Of a stretch of DNA of 64,000 bases, positions 46,200 through 56,292 are shown in pieces; the stretch's first letter is position 1; each line of letters begins with the position of its first letter. The stretch covers positions 186,001-250,000 of the forward strand of contig JACRJB010000025.1 in assembly GCA_016215605.1 (NCBI GenBank), written 5' to 3'. The notes beneath the pieces are model-generated. The model was given only the letters and a program-made list of their open reading frames with translations, did no database searches and had not been told where the DNA came from. A program made the translations under genes and the position numbers. The DNA comes from Rhodopseudomonas palustris. GTDB lineage: Bacteria > Pseudomonadota > Alphaproteobacteria > Rhizobiales > Xanthobacteraceae.

Positions 46200-47873
46200 T
46201 CAAACCTTCAGCACGTGCACGAAGCACAGCGGCTTCTTGCCCCACTCCGCCTGCACAGTCGAGCGCACCGTTCGCCGCACCGATTCCGCGACCGCATCCG
46301 GATCGCGCCGGCGCGCCTTCGGCAGGCCCTCGACGGTCGCCACCACGGCATCGAACACGATGTCGTCGAGCGGCTCGCCCGCGCTATTATTTTCCGGAAT
46401 GCCGATCAATTCGACTTCCGGATCGTCGACCATCTCGCCGGCCTGAGTCAGCGCCAACGCCACGAAGGCGCATCCGGCGAACGCCATCTTCCGGCGTTCG
46501 ACGACCGCACGCGACTTCTCCTCTTCGAGGATGGTCCCATCCTTGTAGAGACGGCCAGACGGCAATTGGTCGATGACCGCCGGATCGCCCGGCCCGAGCC
46601 GGACCAGATCGCCGTTGCGGATCGTCATCACTTTGGGCACGCCCATCTGGCGCGCCAGCTTGGCGTGCTCGTTGAGATGCAGCGCCTCGCCATGCACCGG
46701 GATCAGCAATTGCGGCCGCACCCAGGAGATCATCTCGCGCAGTTCTTCGCGGCGCGGATGGCCGGAGACGTGCACCAGATGATCGCGGTCGGTGATCACC
46801 TCGATGCCCTGATTGACCAGCCCGTTGATGATGCTGCCGACCGCCCGCTCGTTGCCGGGGATGGTGCGCGAGGAGAAGATCACGCAGTCGCCCTTGTTCA
46901 GCGTGACTTCGGGATGATCGTCGCGCGCGATGCGCGACAGCGCGGCGCGCGGTTCGCCCTGGCTGCCGGTGCACAGCGCCAGCACCTTGTCGGGCGGAAA
47001 GTGCCCGTAATATTCGGGCCCGCGGAAGCCCTGGACGCCGTCGAGATAGCCGCATTCGCGCGCCACGTTCGACACCCGGTCCATCGCCCGACCGACCAGC
47101 ACCACTTCCCGGCCCGCCGCCTTCGCGGCGTCGGCGACGGCGCGGATACGGCCGACATTCGACGCGAAGGTCGTCACCGCGACGCGGCCCTTGGCCGACT
47201 TGATCAGACCGGTGAGCGAGACCCCGACCTCGGATTCGGACGGCGAACGGCCGTCGCGCACCGCGTTGGTGGAATCGCCGATCAGCGCCAGCACGCCCTC
47301 GTCGCCGAGCTCACGCAGCCGCTTCTCGTCGGTCGGGGGACCGACCACGGGGGTCGGATCGATCTTCCAGTCGCCGGTGTGCAGCACCAGGCCCGCCGAA
47401 GTGCGGATCGCCAGCGCGTGGGATTCCGGAATCGAATGCGCGACCGGGATGAACTCGACGTTGAACGGACCGAGATCGATCCGGCCGCCGGACGGCACTT
47501 CGGTGATCGGGATCTTCAGCGTGGTGCGTTCGGCCGCGAGCTTGGCGGCGAACAGCGAGGCGCTGAACTTGGTGGCGTAGATCGGGCAGCGCAGCTTCGG
47601 CCACAGATCGATGATCGCGCCGAAATGATCCTCGTGGGCGTGGGTCAGCACCAGCCCGACCAGGTTCTTCTTCTCTTTCTCGAGGAAGCGGATGTCCGGC
47701 ATGATCAGATCGATGCCCGGCAGATGCTCCTCGTCGCCGAAGGAGACGCCGAGATCGACCGCCAGCCAGCTCCGCTGCTGGCGGTTGCCGAGGCCGTAGA
47801 TCGACAAATTCATGCCGATCTCGCCGACGCCACCCAGTGGCGCAAAAGTCAGTTCGTCCGGCCGCGCCATCAT
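46200..47873 (-). CDS. rnj: Ribonuclease J
   Basis: A 557-residue metallo-beta-lactamase/beta-CASP nuclease with 5'-3' exo- and endonuclease activity on RNA. The zinc motif THAHEDHFGA is at residues 77-86. The beta-CASP region contains GDSTNAVRDGRSPSE and FSSRTIPGNE, followed by HVSGHPRREEL and the VHGEALHLNEHAKLA motif. The C-terminal domain is present. Its start overlaps the birA stop. In E. coli RNase E does this work alone; RNase J beside complex I genes is typical of Rhizobiales. Confidence 0.95.
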   Translation of the reverse strand: MMARPDELTFAPLGGVGEIGMNLSIYGLGNRQQRSWLAVDLGVSFGDEEHLPGIDLIMPDIRFLEKEKKNLVGLVLTHAHEDHFGAIIDLWPKLRCPIYATKFSASLFAAKLAAERTTLKIPITEVPSGGRIDLGPFNVEFIPVAHSIPESHALAIRTSAGLVLHTGDWKIDPTPVVGPPTDEKRLRELGDEGVLALIGDSTNAVRDGRSPSESEVGVSLTGLIKSAKGRVAVTTFASNVGRIRAVADAAKAAGREVVLVGRAMDRVSNVARECGYLDGVQGFRGPEYYGHFPPDKVLALCTGSQGEPRAALSRIARDDHPEVTLNKGDCVIFSSRTIPGNERAVGSIINGLVNQGIEVITDRDHLVHVSGHPRREELREMISWVRPQLLIPVHGEALHLNEHAKLARQMGVPKVMTIRNGDLVRLGPGDPAVIDQLPSGRLYKDGTILEEEKSRAVVERRKMAFAGCAFVALALTQAGEMVDDPEVELIGIPENNSAGEPLDDIVFDAVVATVEGLPKARRRDPDAVAESVRRTVRSTVQAEWGKKPLCFVHVLKV

Positions 47874-48676
47874 TTCGCTCCTGCTGATGCAGCCGTTCTG
47901 AAATACACATCGCCAGCCGAGACCGGCACGCGCCTGCCGTCGGAGGTGCGCACGATCAGGCAGCCTGTTTCGTCGATCGTATCAAAAATGCCGTCGATAG
48001 TCGTTGATCCGGATTGGATCGACACCGGCTCGCCCAGCCTCGCGGCGCGCGCCAGCCATTGCTTGCGGATCTCGCCGAAGCCGCGTCCCTCGTCCCAGAT
48101 GCCGCGGACCTCCGCCCAGGCGTCGGACAGCGCCGCGAACAGATCCTCGGCGCCGACCTCGATGCCGAGCCCGCGCAGCGACGCGGCGGGATACGGCGTA
48201 TCGTCGGGCGCAGCGACCACATTGGTGCCCATGCCGATCACGACCGCGAGCCGGTCTGGGCCGACGCTCTCGGCCTCGAGCAGGATTCCGGTGAGCTTCT
48301 TGCCGTCGGCCAGAACGTCGTTCGGCCATTTCAGGCGGAAGTCGACATCGGCGCCGCCGCGCGCGCGGGCCTCGAGGCTGACCTGCTGCAGCGCCCGTTC
48401 CAGCGCCAGACCGGCGGCGAAGCTGAGCGTCGCGGCGACGCCGGGCGGCACGCGCAACACTTCGAGAACGGTGGCTGCGAGATTGCCGCGCGGCGCGATC
48501 CAGGCCCGCTGCCGGCGGCCGCGCCCCGCGGTCTGTTCGGTGGTGACGAACCACATCGGGCCCGCCTCCCCGGCGCGCGCTTGCGCCAGGGCCTCGGAAT
48601 TGGTCGAGCCGATCGCATCGAAGGCGGCGAGCCGATAACCCGCCGCCCTGGCTTTTGGCCCGAGTTGAAGCGCCAT
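47870..48676 (-). CDS. birA: Biotin-[acetyl-CoA-carboxylase] ligase
   Basis: A 268-residue monofunctional biotin protein ligase. The adenylate-forming loop TAGRGRRQRAW is at about residues 49-59. The KWPNDVLADGKKLTGILLEAE block and VIGMGTNV are intact, with a C-terminal SH3-like cap. There is no N-terminal DNA-binding domain, so it is not a biotin repressor. It is directly adjacent to nuoN and overlaps rnj. Confidence 0.94.
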   Translation of the reverse strand: MALQLGPKARAAGYRLAAFDAIGSTNSEALAQARAGEAGPMWFVTTEQTAGRGRRQRAWIAPRGNLAATVLEVLRVPPGVAATLSFAAGLALERALQQVSLEARARGGADVDFRLKWPNDVLADGKKLTGILLEAESVGPDRLAVVIGMGTNVVAAPDDTPYPAASLRGLGIEVGAEDLFAALSDAWAEVRGIWDEGRGFGEIRKQWLARAARLGEPVSIQSGSTTIDGIFDTIDETGCLIVRTSDGRRVPVSAGDVYFRTAASAGAK

Positions 48677-50113
48677 CTAGAACAGCGACTTGGCTGCCGC
48701 CGTCGCGGCGTTCACCAGCGGCGCCGGATAGATGAAGAACAGCATGTTGAACAGGCCGGCGATCGCCAGCACGCCGCGCAGCTCCAGCCGGACGCGGTCG
48801 ATGCCGGGCGCCGGCTCGTCGAAATACATCACCTTGATGATCGCCAGATAGTAGTACGCGCCGACCACGCTGGTGACGACGCCGATCACCGCCAGCGCGA
48901 ACAGCCCGGCCTTGATGGCCGCCATGAACACGTAGAACTTGGCGAAGAAGCCGGCCAGCGGCGGGATGCCGGCCATCGAGAACAGCAGCATCGCGAAGAA
49001 GAACGCCAGCAGCGGATTGGTGCGGGACAGGCCGGCGAAATCGCTGATGTTCTCGACGTGCAGGCCGTTGCGCCGCATCGCCAGGATCACCGAGAACGCG
49101 CCGAGCGTCATCGCGACGTAGATCGAGATGTAGACGATCACGCCCTGGGCGCCTTCGACGGTGCCGGCCGACAGCCCGACCAGCGCGAAGCCGATATGGC
49201 CGATCGCCGAATACGCCATCAGGCGCTTGATGTTCTTCTGGCCGATCGCCGCGAACGAGCCGAGCGCCATCGAGGCGATCGCGACGAACACCACGATCTG
49301 CTGCCATTGCGGCACGATGCCGGGGAACGCGGTCAGCGTCACGCGGGTGAAGATCGCGAGGCCAGCGACCTTCGGCGCCGAGGCGAAGAACGCGGTGACC
49401 GGGGTCGGCGCGCCTTCGTAGACGTCCGGCGTCCACATGTGGAACGGCACCGCCGAGACCTTGAAGCACAGGCCGGCGAGCAGGAACACCAGGCCGAACA
49501 CCAGGCCGATATTGCCGTCCTTGGCGGCGGCCGCGATGCCGGCGAACTGCACCGTGCCGGTGAAGCCGTAGATCAGCGAGGCGCCGTACAGCAGCATGCC
49601 CGACGACAGCGCGCCGAGGATGAAATACTTCATGCCGGCTTCGTTGGACTTGGCGTCTTCGCGGTTGCTGGCGGCGACGACATAGAGCGCCAGGCTCATC
49701 AGTTCGAGGCCGAGATACAGCATGATCAGGTCGCCGGCCGAAATCAGCAGCATCATGCCGGCCGACGACAGCAGCACCAGGATCGAATATTCGAACATCC
49801 GCCGCGTCGGATTGGCCATGATTTCCGCCGACAGCACCAGCGTCACCGCCGAGCCGATCAATGCCAGCACCTTCAGGAAGCGGGCGAAGTCGTCGACGAT
49901 GAAGCTGCCGCCGAAGGTGACGAGCTTGCCGGCCGGCAGCATCAGCACCAGCGCGCCGGTGGCCACCAGCAGCACGACGGCGAGCGTGGTGACGAGGCCG
50001 GTGGTGCGCTGCCCGCGATAGGCGCCGAGCATCAGCAGCAGCATCGCGCCGATCACCAGCACGAGCTCCGGCAGGATCGGTTGCAGCGAATAACCGGCGG
50101 TTTCGAAGTTCAT
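48677..50113 (-). CDS. nuoN: NADH-quinone oxidoreductase subunit N
   Basis: A 478-residue antiporter-like membrane subunit of complex I with about 14 helices. Conserved family segments are GLELMSLALYVVAA (with the key Glu before the helix), SLIYGFTGT, the Lys/His-bearing VSAVPFHMWTPDVYEGAPTPVTAFFA region (shown by VPFHMWTPDVYEGAPT) and KRLMAYSAIGHIGFAL. It ends directly before birA and follows nuoM by 19 bases. Confidence 0.96.
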   Translation of the reverse strand: MNFETAGYSLQPILPELVLVIGAMLLLMLGAYRGQRTTGLVTTLAVVLLVATGALVLMLPAGKLVTFGGSFIVDDFARFLKVLALIGSAVTLVLSAEIMANPTRRMFEYSILVLLSSAGMMLLISAGDLIMLYLGLELMSLALYVVAASNREDAKSNEAGMKYFILGALSSGMLLYGASLIYGFTGTVQFAGIAAAAKDGNIGLVFGLVFLLAGLCFKVSAVPFHMWTPDVYEGAPTPVTAFFASAPKVAGLAIFTRVTLTAFPGIVPQWQQIVVFVAIASMALGSFAAIGQKNIKRLMAYSAIGHIGFALVGLSAGTVEGAQGVIVYISIYVAMTLGAFSVILAMRRNGLHVENISDFAGLSRTNPLLAFFFAMLLFSMAGIPPLAGFFAKFYVFMAAIKAGLFALAVIGVVTSVVGAYYYLAIIKVMYFDEPAPGIDRVRLELRGVLAIAGLFNMLFFIYPAPLVNAATAAAKSLF

Positions 50114-50132
50114 AGCGTGCGGTCCTTGCCGG

Positions 50133-51650
50133 TTACGGAAGCGCGGCTGCCTTCACGGCAGTCACGGCGGCGGCGTATTGGTTGACGAGCTGCTGGACCG
50201 AGGCGGCCGACATGTCCAGCACCGGCTTCGGGTAGAAGCCGAACAGGATGGTCAGCACCACCAGCGGCGCGAGGATGATCCCCTCCCGCCAGGTCAGGTC
50301 CTTGATGGTGGCGAGCGACGGCTTGGTCAGCGCGCCGAACACCACCTTGCGGTAGAGCCACAGCGCGTAGGCCGCCGACAGGATGACGCCGAGCGTGGCG
50401 AAGGTCGCGGTCGGGATGTTGACGCGGAAGGTGCCGAGCAGCGTCAGGAACTCGCCGACGAAGCCCGAGGTGCCCGGCAGGCCGACATTGGCCATGGTGA
50501 ACACCAAGAACACGAAGGCGTAGATCGGCATCCGGTTGACGAGGCCGCCATAGGCGGCGATCTCGCGGGTGTGCAACCGGTCGTAGATCACGCCGACGCA
50601 GAGGAACAGCGCGCCCGACACGATGCCGTGGGAGATCATCTGGAACACGCTGCCGGCGACGCCCTGGGTGTTGCCGGCGAAAATGCCCATGGTGACGAAG
50701 CCCATATGCGCGACCGAGGAGTAAGCGATCAGCTTCTTGATGTCCTCCTGCATCAGCGCGACCAGCGACGTGTAGACGATCGCGATCACCGACAGGCTGT
50801 AGATCAGCGGCGTGAAATACACCGAGGCATCCGGGAACATCGGCAGCGAGAACCGCAGGAAGCCGTAGCCGCCCATCTTCAGCATGATCGCGGCCAGCAC
50901 CACGGAGCCCGCGGTCGGCGCCTCGACGTGCGCGTCGGGGAGCCAAGTGTGCACCGGCCACATCGGCATCTTCACCGCGAACGAAGCGAAGAAGGCGAGC
51001 CACGCCCAGGTCTGCAGGTTGCGCGGCACGGCGGTGTGCATCAGCGTCGGGATGTCGGTGGTGCCGGCGGTCCAGTACAGCGCCATGATCGCCAGCAGCA
51101 TCAGCACCGAGCCGAGCAGCGTGTAGAGGAAGAACTTGAACGAGGCGTAGACCCGGCGCGGACCGCCCCAGACGCCGATGATCAGGAACATCGGGATCAG
51201 GCCGCCTTCGAAGAACAGATAGAACAGCACCAGATCCAGCGCCGAGAAGGTGCCGATCATCAGCGTTTCCAGCACCAGAAACGCCATCATATATTCGCGC
51301 ACCCGCATCGTGACCGACTTCCAGCTCGCGAGGATGCAGAACGGCATCAGCGCGGTGGTCAGGATCACGAACGGCAGAGAAATGCCGTCGACGCCCATGT
51401 GATAGGTGATGGTGGCGCCGAGCCACGGCGCTTTTTCGACGAACTGGAAGCCGGGGTCGGCGGCGTCGAAGCGCGCCACCAGGATCAGCGACACCGCGAA
51501 GGTGATCAGCGTGGTCCACAGCGCGATCCAGCGCGCATTGCCGCGCGCCGCGTCGTCGTCGCCGCGGCTGAGATAGACCAGCGCCGCGCCGACCAGCGGC
51601 AGGAAGGTGACGACCGACAGCACCGGCCAGGTCATGATTGAAGCCGACAT
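50133..51650 (-). CDS. nuoM: NADH-quinone oxidoreductase subunit M
   Basis: A 505-residue antiporter-like proton-pumping subunit. It shows [23 protein letters not shown] (given by [16 protein letters not shown]), [20 protein letters not shown] and [15 protein letters not shown], including the conserved Glu and Lys residues of the proton path. The start shares a base with the nuoL stop (TAATG). A second in-frame ATG five codons in is also possible. Confidence 0.96.
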   Translation of the reverse strand: MSASIMTWPVLSVVTFLPLVGAALVYLSRGDDDAARGNARWIALWTTLITFAVSLILVARFDAADPGFQFVEKAPWLGATITYHMGVDGISLPFVILTTALMPFCILASWKSVTMRVREYMMAFLVLETLMIGTFSALDLVLFYLFFEGGLIPMFLIIGVWGGPRRVYASFKFFLYTLLGSVLMLLAIMALYWTAGTTDIPTLMHTAVPRNLQTWAWLAFFASFAVKMPMWPVHTWLPDAHVEAPTAGSVVLAAIMLKMGGYGFLRFSLPMFPDASVYFTPLIYSLSVIAIVYTSLVALMQEDIKKLIAYSSVAHMGFVTMGIFAGNTQGVAGSVFQMISHGIVSGALFLCVGVIYDRLHTREIAAYGGLVNRMPIYAFVFLVFTMANVGLPGTSGFVGEFLTLLGTFRVNIPTATFATLGVILSAAYALWLYRKVVFGALTKPSLATIKDLTWREGIILAPLVVLTILFGFYPKPVLDMSAASVQQLVNQYAAAVTAVKAAALP

Positions 51651-53740
51651 TAGCGGCCTCCCCCGCCGAGCATGAACCAGGTGATCAGACCGGCCACGCC
51701 GATCAGCATCGCGAAAGCGTAGTGATAGAGATAACCGGTCTGCAGCTTGACGACGCCGCGGGTGACGTCGAGCACGCGGGCGGACACGCCGTCCGGCCCG
51801 AGACCGTCGATCAGCATGCCGTCACCCTTCTTCCAGAGCTGCCGCCCGATCCACTTCGCCGGCCGCACGAAGATCACGTCGTACAGCTCGTCGAAGTACC
51901 ATTTGTTGAGCAGGAAATTGTACAGCAGCGGATGCTGGGTCGCGAGTTCGACCGGCAGATAAGGCCGGCGGATGTAGAACATCCACGACACCAGGAAGCC
52001 CAGCACCATCATCACCGTCGGCAGGTAGGCGATGCCGGCCGGGATGTGGTGCATCTCCTCGATGATGCCGGGATGCATCTTCAGCGAGGCGCGGAAGAAC
52101 TCCTCGATGCCGTGGCCGGCGAACAGCTCCTTGAACGGATAGCCGGCGGCGAGCGCACCGACCGCGAGGACGAACAGCGGGATCGTCATCGTCAGCGGGC
52201 TCTCGTGCGCGGCTTCATAGTGCTTCTGGTCGTGCGGCTCCCCGTGGAAGGTCTTGAAGATCAGACGCCACGAATAGAACGAGGTCAGCAGCGCGGCGAC
52301 GACCGTCATCAGGAAGCCGTAGAACGCCATCGGATTGTGCGAGACGTAGGCCGCCTCGATGATCGCGTCCTTGGAGAAATAGCCGGCGGTCAGCGGGAAG
52401 CCGGTCAGCGCCAGCGTGCCGATCACCATCACGATGTAGGTGAAGGGGATCTTGTCCTTCAGCCCGCCCATGTGACGGATGTCCTGCTCGTGGTGCATCG
52501 CGTGGATCACCGAGCCCGCGCCCAGGAACAGCAGCGCCTTGAAGAAGGCGTGCGTGAACAGATGGAACATGCCGACCGAATAGGCGCCCGCGCCCATCGC
52601 CACGAACATGTAGCCGAGCTGCGAACAGGTCGAATACGCCACAATCCGCTTGATGTCGTTCTGCACCAGACCGATCGTCGCGGCGAACAGCGCGGTGGTG
52701 CCGCCGATCAGCATCACGAAGGCCTGCGCGGTCGGCGCCAGTTCGAACAGCGGCGACAGCCGGGCGACCATGAAGACGCCCGCGGTGACCATGGTGGCGG
52801 CGTGGATCAGCGCCGACACCGGGGTCGGGCCTTCCATCGCGTCCGGCAGCCAGGTGTGCAGCAGGAACTGCGCCGACTTGCCCATCGCGCCCATGAACAG
52901 CAGCAGGCAGCACAGCGTCAGAGCATCGGCCTGCCAGCCGAAGAAGTTGATGGTCTTGCCGGTCAGCCCCGGCGCGGCGGCGAAGATGGTGTCGAAATCG
53001 GTCGAGCCGACCAGCATGAACACCGCGAAAATGCCGAGCGAGAAGCCGAAATCGCCGACGCGGTTGACGACGAAGGCCTTGATCGCGGCGGCGTTGGCCG
53101 AGGGCTTCTGGTACCAGAACCCGATCAGCAGATAGCTCGCCAGACCGACGCCTTCCCAGCCGAAGAACAGCTGCACCAGATTGTCGGCGGTCACCAGCAT
53201 CAGCATCGCGAAGGTGAACAGCGACAGATAGCCGAAGAACCGCGGCCGATGCGGGTCCTCGTGCATGTAGCCGATCGAATACAGATGGACGAGGCACGAC
53301 ACCGTCGTCACCACCACCAGCATCACCGCGGTCAGGGTGTCGACGCGCAGCGCCCACGCGACCTGCAGGTCGCCCGAATTGATCCACGGGAACAGCGCGA
53401 CGCGGGCGTCGTGGTGCATGAAGCCGACATCGACCAGCGTCACCCAGGACAGCGCGCAGGAGATCAGCAGCAGCGCGGTGGTGATCACCTCGGTGGTGCG
53501 CGAGCCGAACGCCGCCGGCTCGACCGGGCCGTGGCCGTGATCGTCGTGGCCGTCGTCGTGCCCCGCATGGGCGTGGGCATCGTGACCGTGGGCGTCATGG
53601 CCGTGCGCGCCGTGGCCGTGGCCATGGTCGCCGTGCTCGACGGTGTCGCCGCTCGGGTTGCGGGCATGGGCGCCGGCCAGAGCGATCAGCGCTGCGATCA
53701 GCGCGCCGATCAGCGGCAGGAATACGATAGCCTGGATCAT
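51650..53740 (-). CDS. nuoL: NADH-quinone oxidoreductase subunit L with His-rich insertion
   Basis: A 696-residue antiporter-like subunit with the long lateral helix at its C-terminus. Conserved pieces are [41 protein letters not shown] ([14 protein letters not shown]) and [15 protein letters not shown]. Unusually, the loop after helix 1 (about residues 24-74) is a His/Asp/Gly run with about 15 histidines ([16 protein letters not shown] and onward), absent from typical NuoL. The loop lies outside the pumping core. Confidence 0.95.
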   Translation of the reverse strand: MIQAIVFLPLIGALIAALIALAGAHARNPSGDTVEHGDHGHGHGAHGHDAHGHDAHAHAGHDDGHDDHGHGPVEPAAFGSRTTEVITTALLLISCALSWVTLVDVGFMHHDARVALFPWINSGDLQVAWALRVDTLTAVMLVVVTTVSCLVHLYSIGYMHEDPHRPRFFGYLSLFTFAMLMLVTADNLVQLFFGWEGVGLASYLLIGFWYQKPSANAAAIKAFVVNRVGDFGFSLGIFAVFMLVGSTDFDTIFAAAPGLTGKTINFFGWQADALTLCCLLLFMGAMGKSAQFLLHTWLPDAMEGPTPVSALIHAATMVTAGVFMVARLSPLFELAPTAQAFVMLIGGTTALFAATIGLVQNDIKRIVAYSTCSQLGYMFVAMGAGAYSVGMFHLFTHAFFKALLFLGAGSVIHAMHHEQDIRHMGGLKDKIPFTYIVMVIGTLALTGFPLTAGYFSKDAIIEAAYVSHNPMAFYGFLMTVVAALLTSFYSWRLIFKTFHGEPHDQKHYEAAHESPLTMTIPLFVLAVGALAAGYPFKELFAGHGIEEFFRASLKMHPGIIEEMHHIPAGIAYLPTVMMVLGFLVSWMFYIRRPYLPVELATQHPLLYNFLLNKWYFDELYDVIFVRPAKWIGRQLWKKGDGMLIDGLGPDGVSARVLDVTRGVVKLQTGYLYHYAFAMLIGVAGLITWFMLGGGGR

Positions 53741-53805
53741 GCGCGCGCCTTCGCTTCGAGCCGGATCGCGCCGCGGGTCCGCGGCGGTTGATGGACGATC
53801 ATGCC

Positions 53806-54117
53806 CTAGCCCTTCATCAGGTTGATATCTTCAACCGCGATCGTGCCGCGGTTGCGGAAGAACACCACGAGCACCGCCAGGCCGATCGCGGCCTCGGCCG
53901 CGGCGACGGTCAGCACCAGCAGCGCGAACACCTGGCCGACGATGTCGTTGAGATAGATCGAGAACGACACCAGGTTGATGTTGACGGCGAGCAGGATCAG
54001 CTCGATCGACATCAGGATGATGATGACGTTCTTGCGGTTGAGGAAGATGCCGAGGATGCCGAGCGTGAACAGCACGGCGGCGACCGACAGGAAGTGACCC
54101 AGACCGATCTCGTTCAT
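53806..54117 (-). CDS. nuoK: NADH-quinone oxidoreductase subunit K
   Basis: A 103-residue three-helix subunit. Helix 2 carries the conserved Glu in [11 protein letters not shown] and helix 3 the second Glu in [11 protein letters not shown]. The ATG at 54117 is chosen because it gives the standard N-terminus ([10 protein letters not shown]) and overlaps the nuoJ stop (ATGA). nuoL follows after 65 bases. Confidence 0.96.
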   Translation of the reverse strand: MNEIGLGHFLSVAAVLFTLGILGIFLNRKNVIIILMSIELILLAVNINLVSFSIYLNDIVGQVFALLVLTVAAAEAAIGLAVLVVFFRNRGTIAVEDINLMKG

Positions 54118-54752
54118 CGCACCCACTCCGCGGCGTCGCTGTCGGACAGTCCCTGCCCCGGCTTGACCTGACGGATCGCCATCGCGGCCTCCTTGGTCCG
54201 GGCGTTCTGCTCGGCGATGTTCTGCCGCTTCACCGACTTCTTGTGGCGCAGCGTCAGCACGATCGCGCCGATCATCGCCACCAGCAGGATCATGCCCGAG
54301 ATCTGGAAGTAGTGGATGTAGCGGGTGTACAGCACCAGGCCGAGCGCCTCGGTGTTGCTGACGCCCGCCGGGATCGGCGCCGTGATCGTCTTGGTGACGG
54401 TCGGCGTGATCACCCAGCCGCCGGCGAGCAGCAGCAGCTCGGCGAGGAAGATGAAGCCGATCAACAGGCCGAACGGCAGATATTCGAGGAAGCCTTCGCG
54501 CAGCCGGCTGAAGTCGACGTCGAGCATCATGATCACGAACAGGAACAGCACGGCGACGGCGCCGACATAGACCACGATCAGGATCATCGCCAGGAATTCG
54601 GCGCCCATCAGCACGAACATGCCGGCGGCGTTGACGAACACCAGGATCAGGAACAGCGCGGAGTGCACCGGGTTGCGCGCGAACACCACCATCACCGCGG
54701 CGGCGATCGCGGCCCCGGCGTAGAGATAGAAGAACAGGACAGGCATGGACAT
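54114..54752 (-). CDS. nuoJ: NADH-quinone oxidoreductase subunit J
   Basis: A 212-residue five-helix subunit. Helix 3 contains the pi-bulge region [20 protein letters not shown], typical of NuoJ/ND6. A polar C-terminal tail ([12 protein letters not shown] onward) follows the last helix. It is coupled to nuoK by a 4-base overlap. Confidence 0.95.
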   Translation of the reverse strand: MSMPVLFFYLYAGAAIAAAVMVVFARNPVHSALFLILVFVNAAGMFVLMGAEFLAMILIVVYVGAVAVLFLFVIMMLDVDFSRLREGFLEYLPFGLLIGFIFLAELLLLAGGWVITPTVTKTITAPIPAGVSNTEALGLVLYTRYIHYFQISGMILLVAMIGAIVLTLRHKKSVKRQNIAEQNARTKEAAMAIRQVKPGQGLSDSDAAEWVR

Positions 54753-54761
54753 GGCGTCAGC

Positions 54762-55250
54762 TCACCGGTACGGCGCGTCGAGTTCGATCGACTTTGCGAT
54801 CTCGCGCTCCCAACGATCACCGTTCGCGAGCAGCCGAGCCTTGTCGTAATACAGCTCTTCGCGGGTCTCGGTGGCGAATTCGAAGTTCGGCCCCTCGACG
54901 ATCGCGTCGACCGGGCAGGCCTCCTGGCACAGCCCGCAATAGATGCACTTCACCATGTCGATGTCGTAGCGCACGGTGCGGCGGGTGCCGTCGTTGCGCC
55001 GCGGACCGGCCTCGATGGTGATCGCCTGCGCCGGGCACACCGCCTCGCACAGCTTGCAGGCGATGCAGCGCTCTTCGCCGTTGGGATAGCGGCGCAGCGC
55101 GTGCTCGCCGCGGAAGCGGGGCGAGATCGGATTCTTCTCGAAAGGATAATTGATCGTCGGCTTCGGCTTGAAGAAATAGCGCATGGCGAGGAAGAACGCC
55201 GATACGAATTCCGTCAGCAGCAGCGAACGGGCGGTTGCGTTGATATTCAT
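54762..55250 (-). CDS. nuoI: NADH-quinone oxidoreductase subunit I
   Basis: A 162-residue peripheral-arm subunit with two 4Fe-4S clusters (N6a/N6b): [16 protein letters not shown] and [19 protein letters not shown], with all eight cysteines present. The N-terminal amphipathic segment and [17 protein letters not shown] lead-in are normal for alphaproteobacteria. Confidence 0.97.
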   Translation of the reverse strand: MNINATARSLLLTEFVSAFFLAMRYFFKPKPTINYPFEKNPISPRFRGEHALRRYPNGEERCIACKLCEAVCPAQAITIEAGPRRNDGTRRTVRYDIDMVKCIYCGLCQEACPVDAIVEGPNFEFATETREELYYDKARLLANGDRWEREIAKSIELDAPYR

Positions 55251-55257
55251 GACGGCC

Positions 55258-56283
55258 TCATTTCGGCGCGAGCCCCGCGAATTGCAGGACGGCGGCGACG
55301 ATCACCACCATCGCCAGCGACAGCGGCAGGAACACCTTCCAGCCGAGCCGCATCAGTTGGTCGTAGCGGTAGCGCGGCACGATCGCCTTCGCCATCGCGA
55401 ACAGGAAGAACATGAAGAACGCCTTGAGCAGGAACCAGACGACTCCCGGGACCCAGGTGAAAGGCGCGTACGGCACCGGCGGCAGCCAGCCGCCGAGGAA
55501 CAGGATCGTCGCCATCGCGCACATCGTGGCGATCGCGACGTATTCGCCGAGCACGAACAGCATGTAGGGCGTGGCGCTGTACTCGACCATGAAGCCGGCC
55601 ACCAGTTCGGACTCGGCTTCGACCAGGTCGAACGGCGGGCGGTTGGTCTCGGCCAGCGCCGAGACGTAGAACACCACGAACATCGGGAACAGCGGCAGCC
55701 AGTACCAGCCCAGCATGCCCCATTTCGAGTTCTGCGCCTCGACCACCGCGGTCAGGTTCAGCGAACCGACGCAGAGCAGCACGCAGATCACCACGAAACC
55801 GATCGAGACCTCGTAGGACACCATTTGCGCCGCCGAGCGCAGCGCGGCGAGGAACGGGTATTTCGAGTTCGACGCCCAGCCGGCCATGATGATGCCGTAG
55901 ACCGACAGAGACGACACCGCGAGGATGTAGAGCACGCCGACGTTGATGTCGGCGATCACCCAGCCGGCGTTGACCGGGATCACCGCCCAGGCGGCGAGCG
56001 CCAGCACGCAGGTCACCAGCGGCGCCAGCAGGAACACGCCCTTGTTGGCGCCGGACGGGATCACCGGCTCCTTCACCACCATCTTGATCAGGTCGGCGAA
56101 CGACTGCAGCAGCCCCCACGGGCCGACCACGTTCGGGCCGCGCCGGATCTGCACCGCCGCCCAGATCTTGCGGTCGGCGAGCAGCACGTAGGCGATGGTG
56201 ATCAGCAGGATGGTCAGCAGCAGGAAGCTCTGACCGATCACGATCAGCAGCGGCAGCAGGTTGGTCATGAAGAAATCAGCCAT
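55258..56283 (-). CDS. nuoH: NADH-quinone oxidoreductase subunit H
   Basis: A 341-residue eight-helix subunit forming part of the quinone chamber. Diagnostic segments are [22 protein letters not shown] ([14 protein letters not shown]), [20 protein letters not shown] (with the conserved acidic residues) and the C-terminal [18 protein letters not shown]. It lies between nuoG and nuoI. Confidence 0.97.
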   Translation of the reverse strand: MADFFMTNLLPLLIVIGQSFLLLTILLITIAYVLLADRKIWAAVQIRRGPNVVGPWGLLQSFADLIKMVVKEPVIPSGANKGVFLLAPLVTCVLALAAWAVIPVNAGWVIADINVGVLYILAVSSLSVYGIIMAGWASNSKYPFLAALRSAAQMVSYEVSIGFVVICVLLCVGSLNLTAVVEAQNSKWGMLGWYWLPLFPMFVVFYVSALAETNRPPFDLVEAESELVAGFMVEYSATPYMLFVLGEYVAIATMCAMATILFLGGWLPPVPYAPFTWVPGVVWFLLKAFFMFFLFAMAKAIVPRYRYDQLMRLGWKVFLPLSLAMVVIVAAVLQFAGLAPK

Positions 56284-56292
56284 GGGTCCCGC

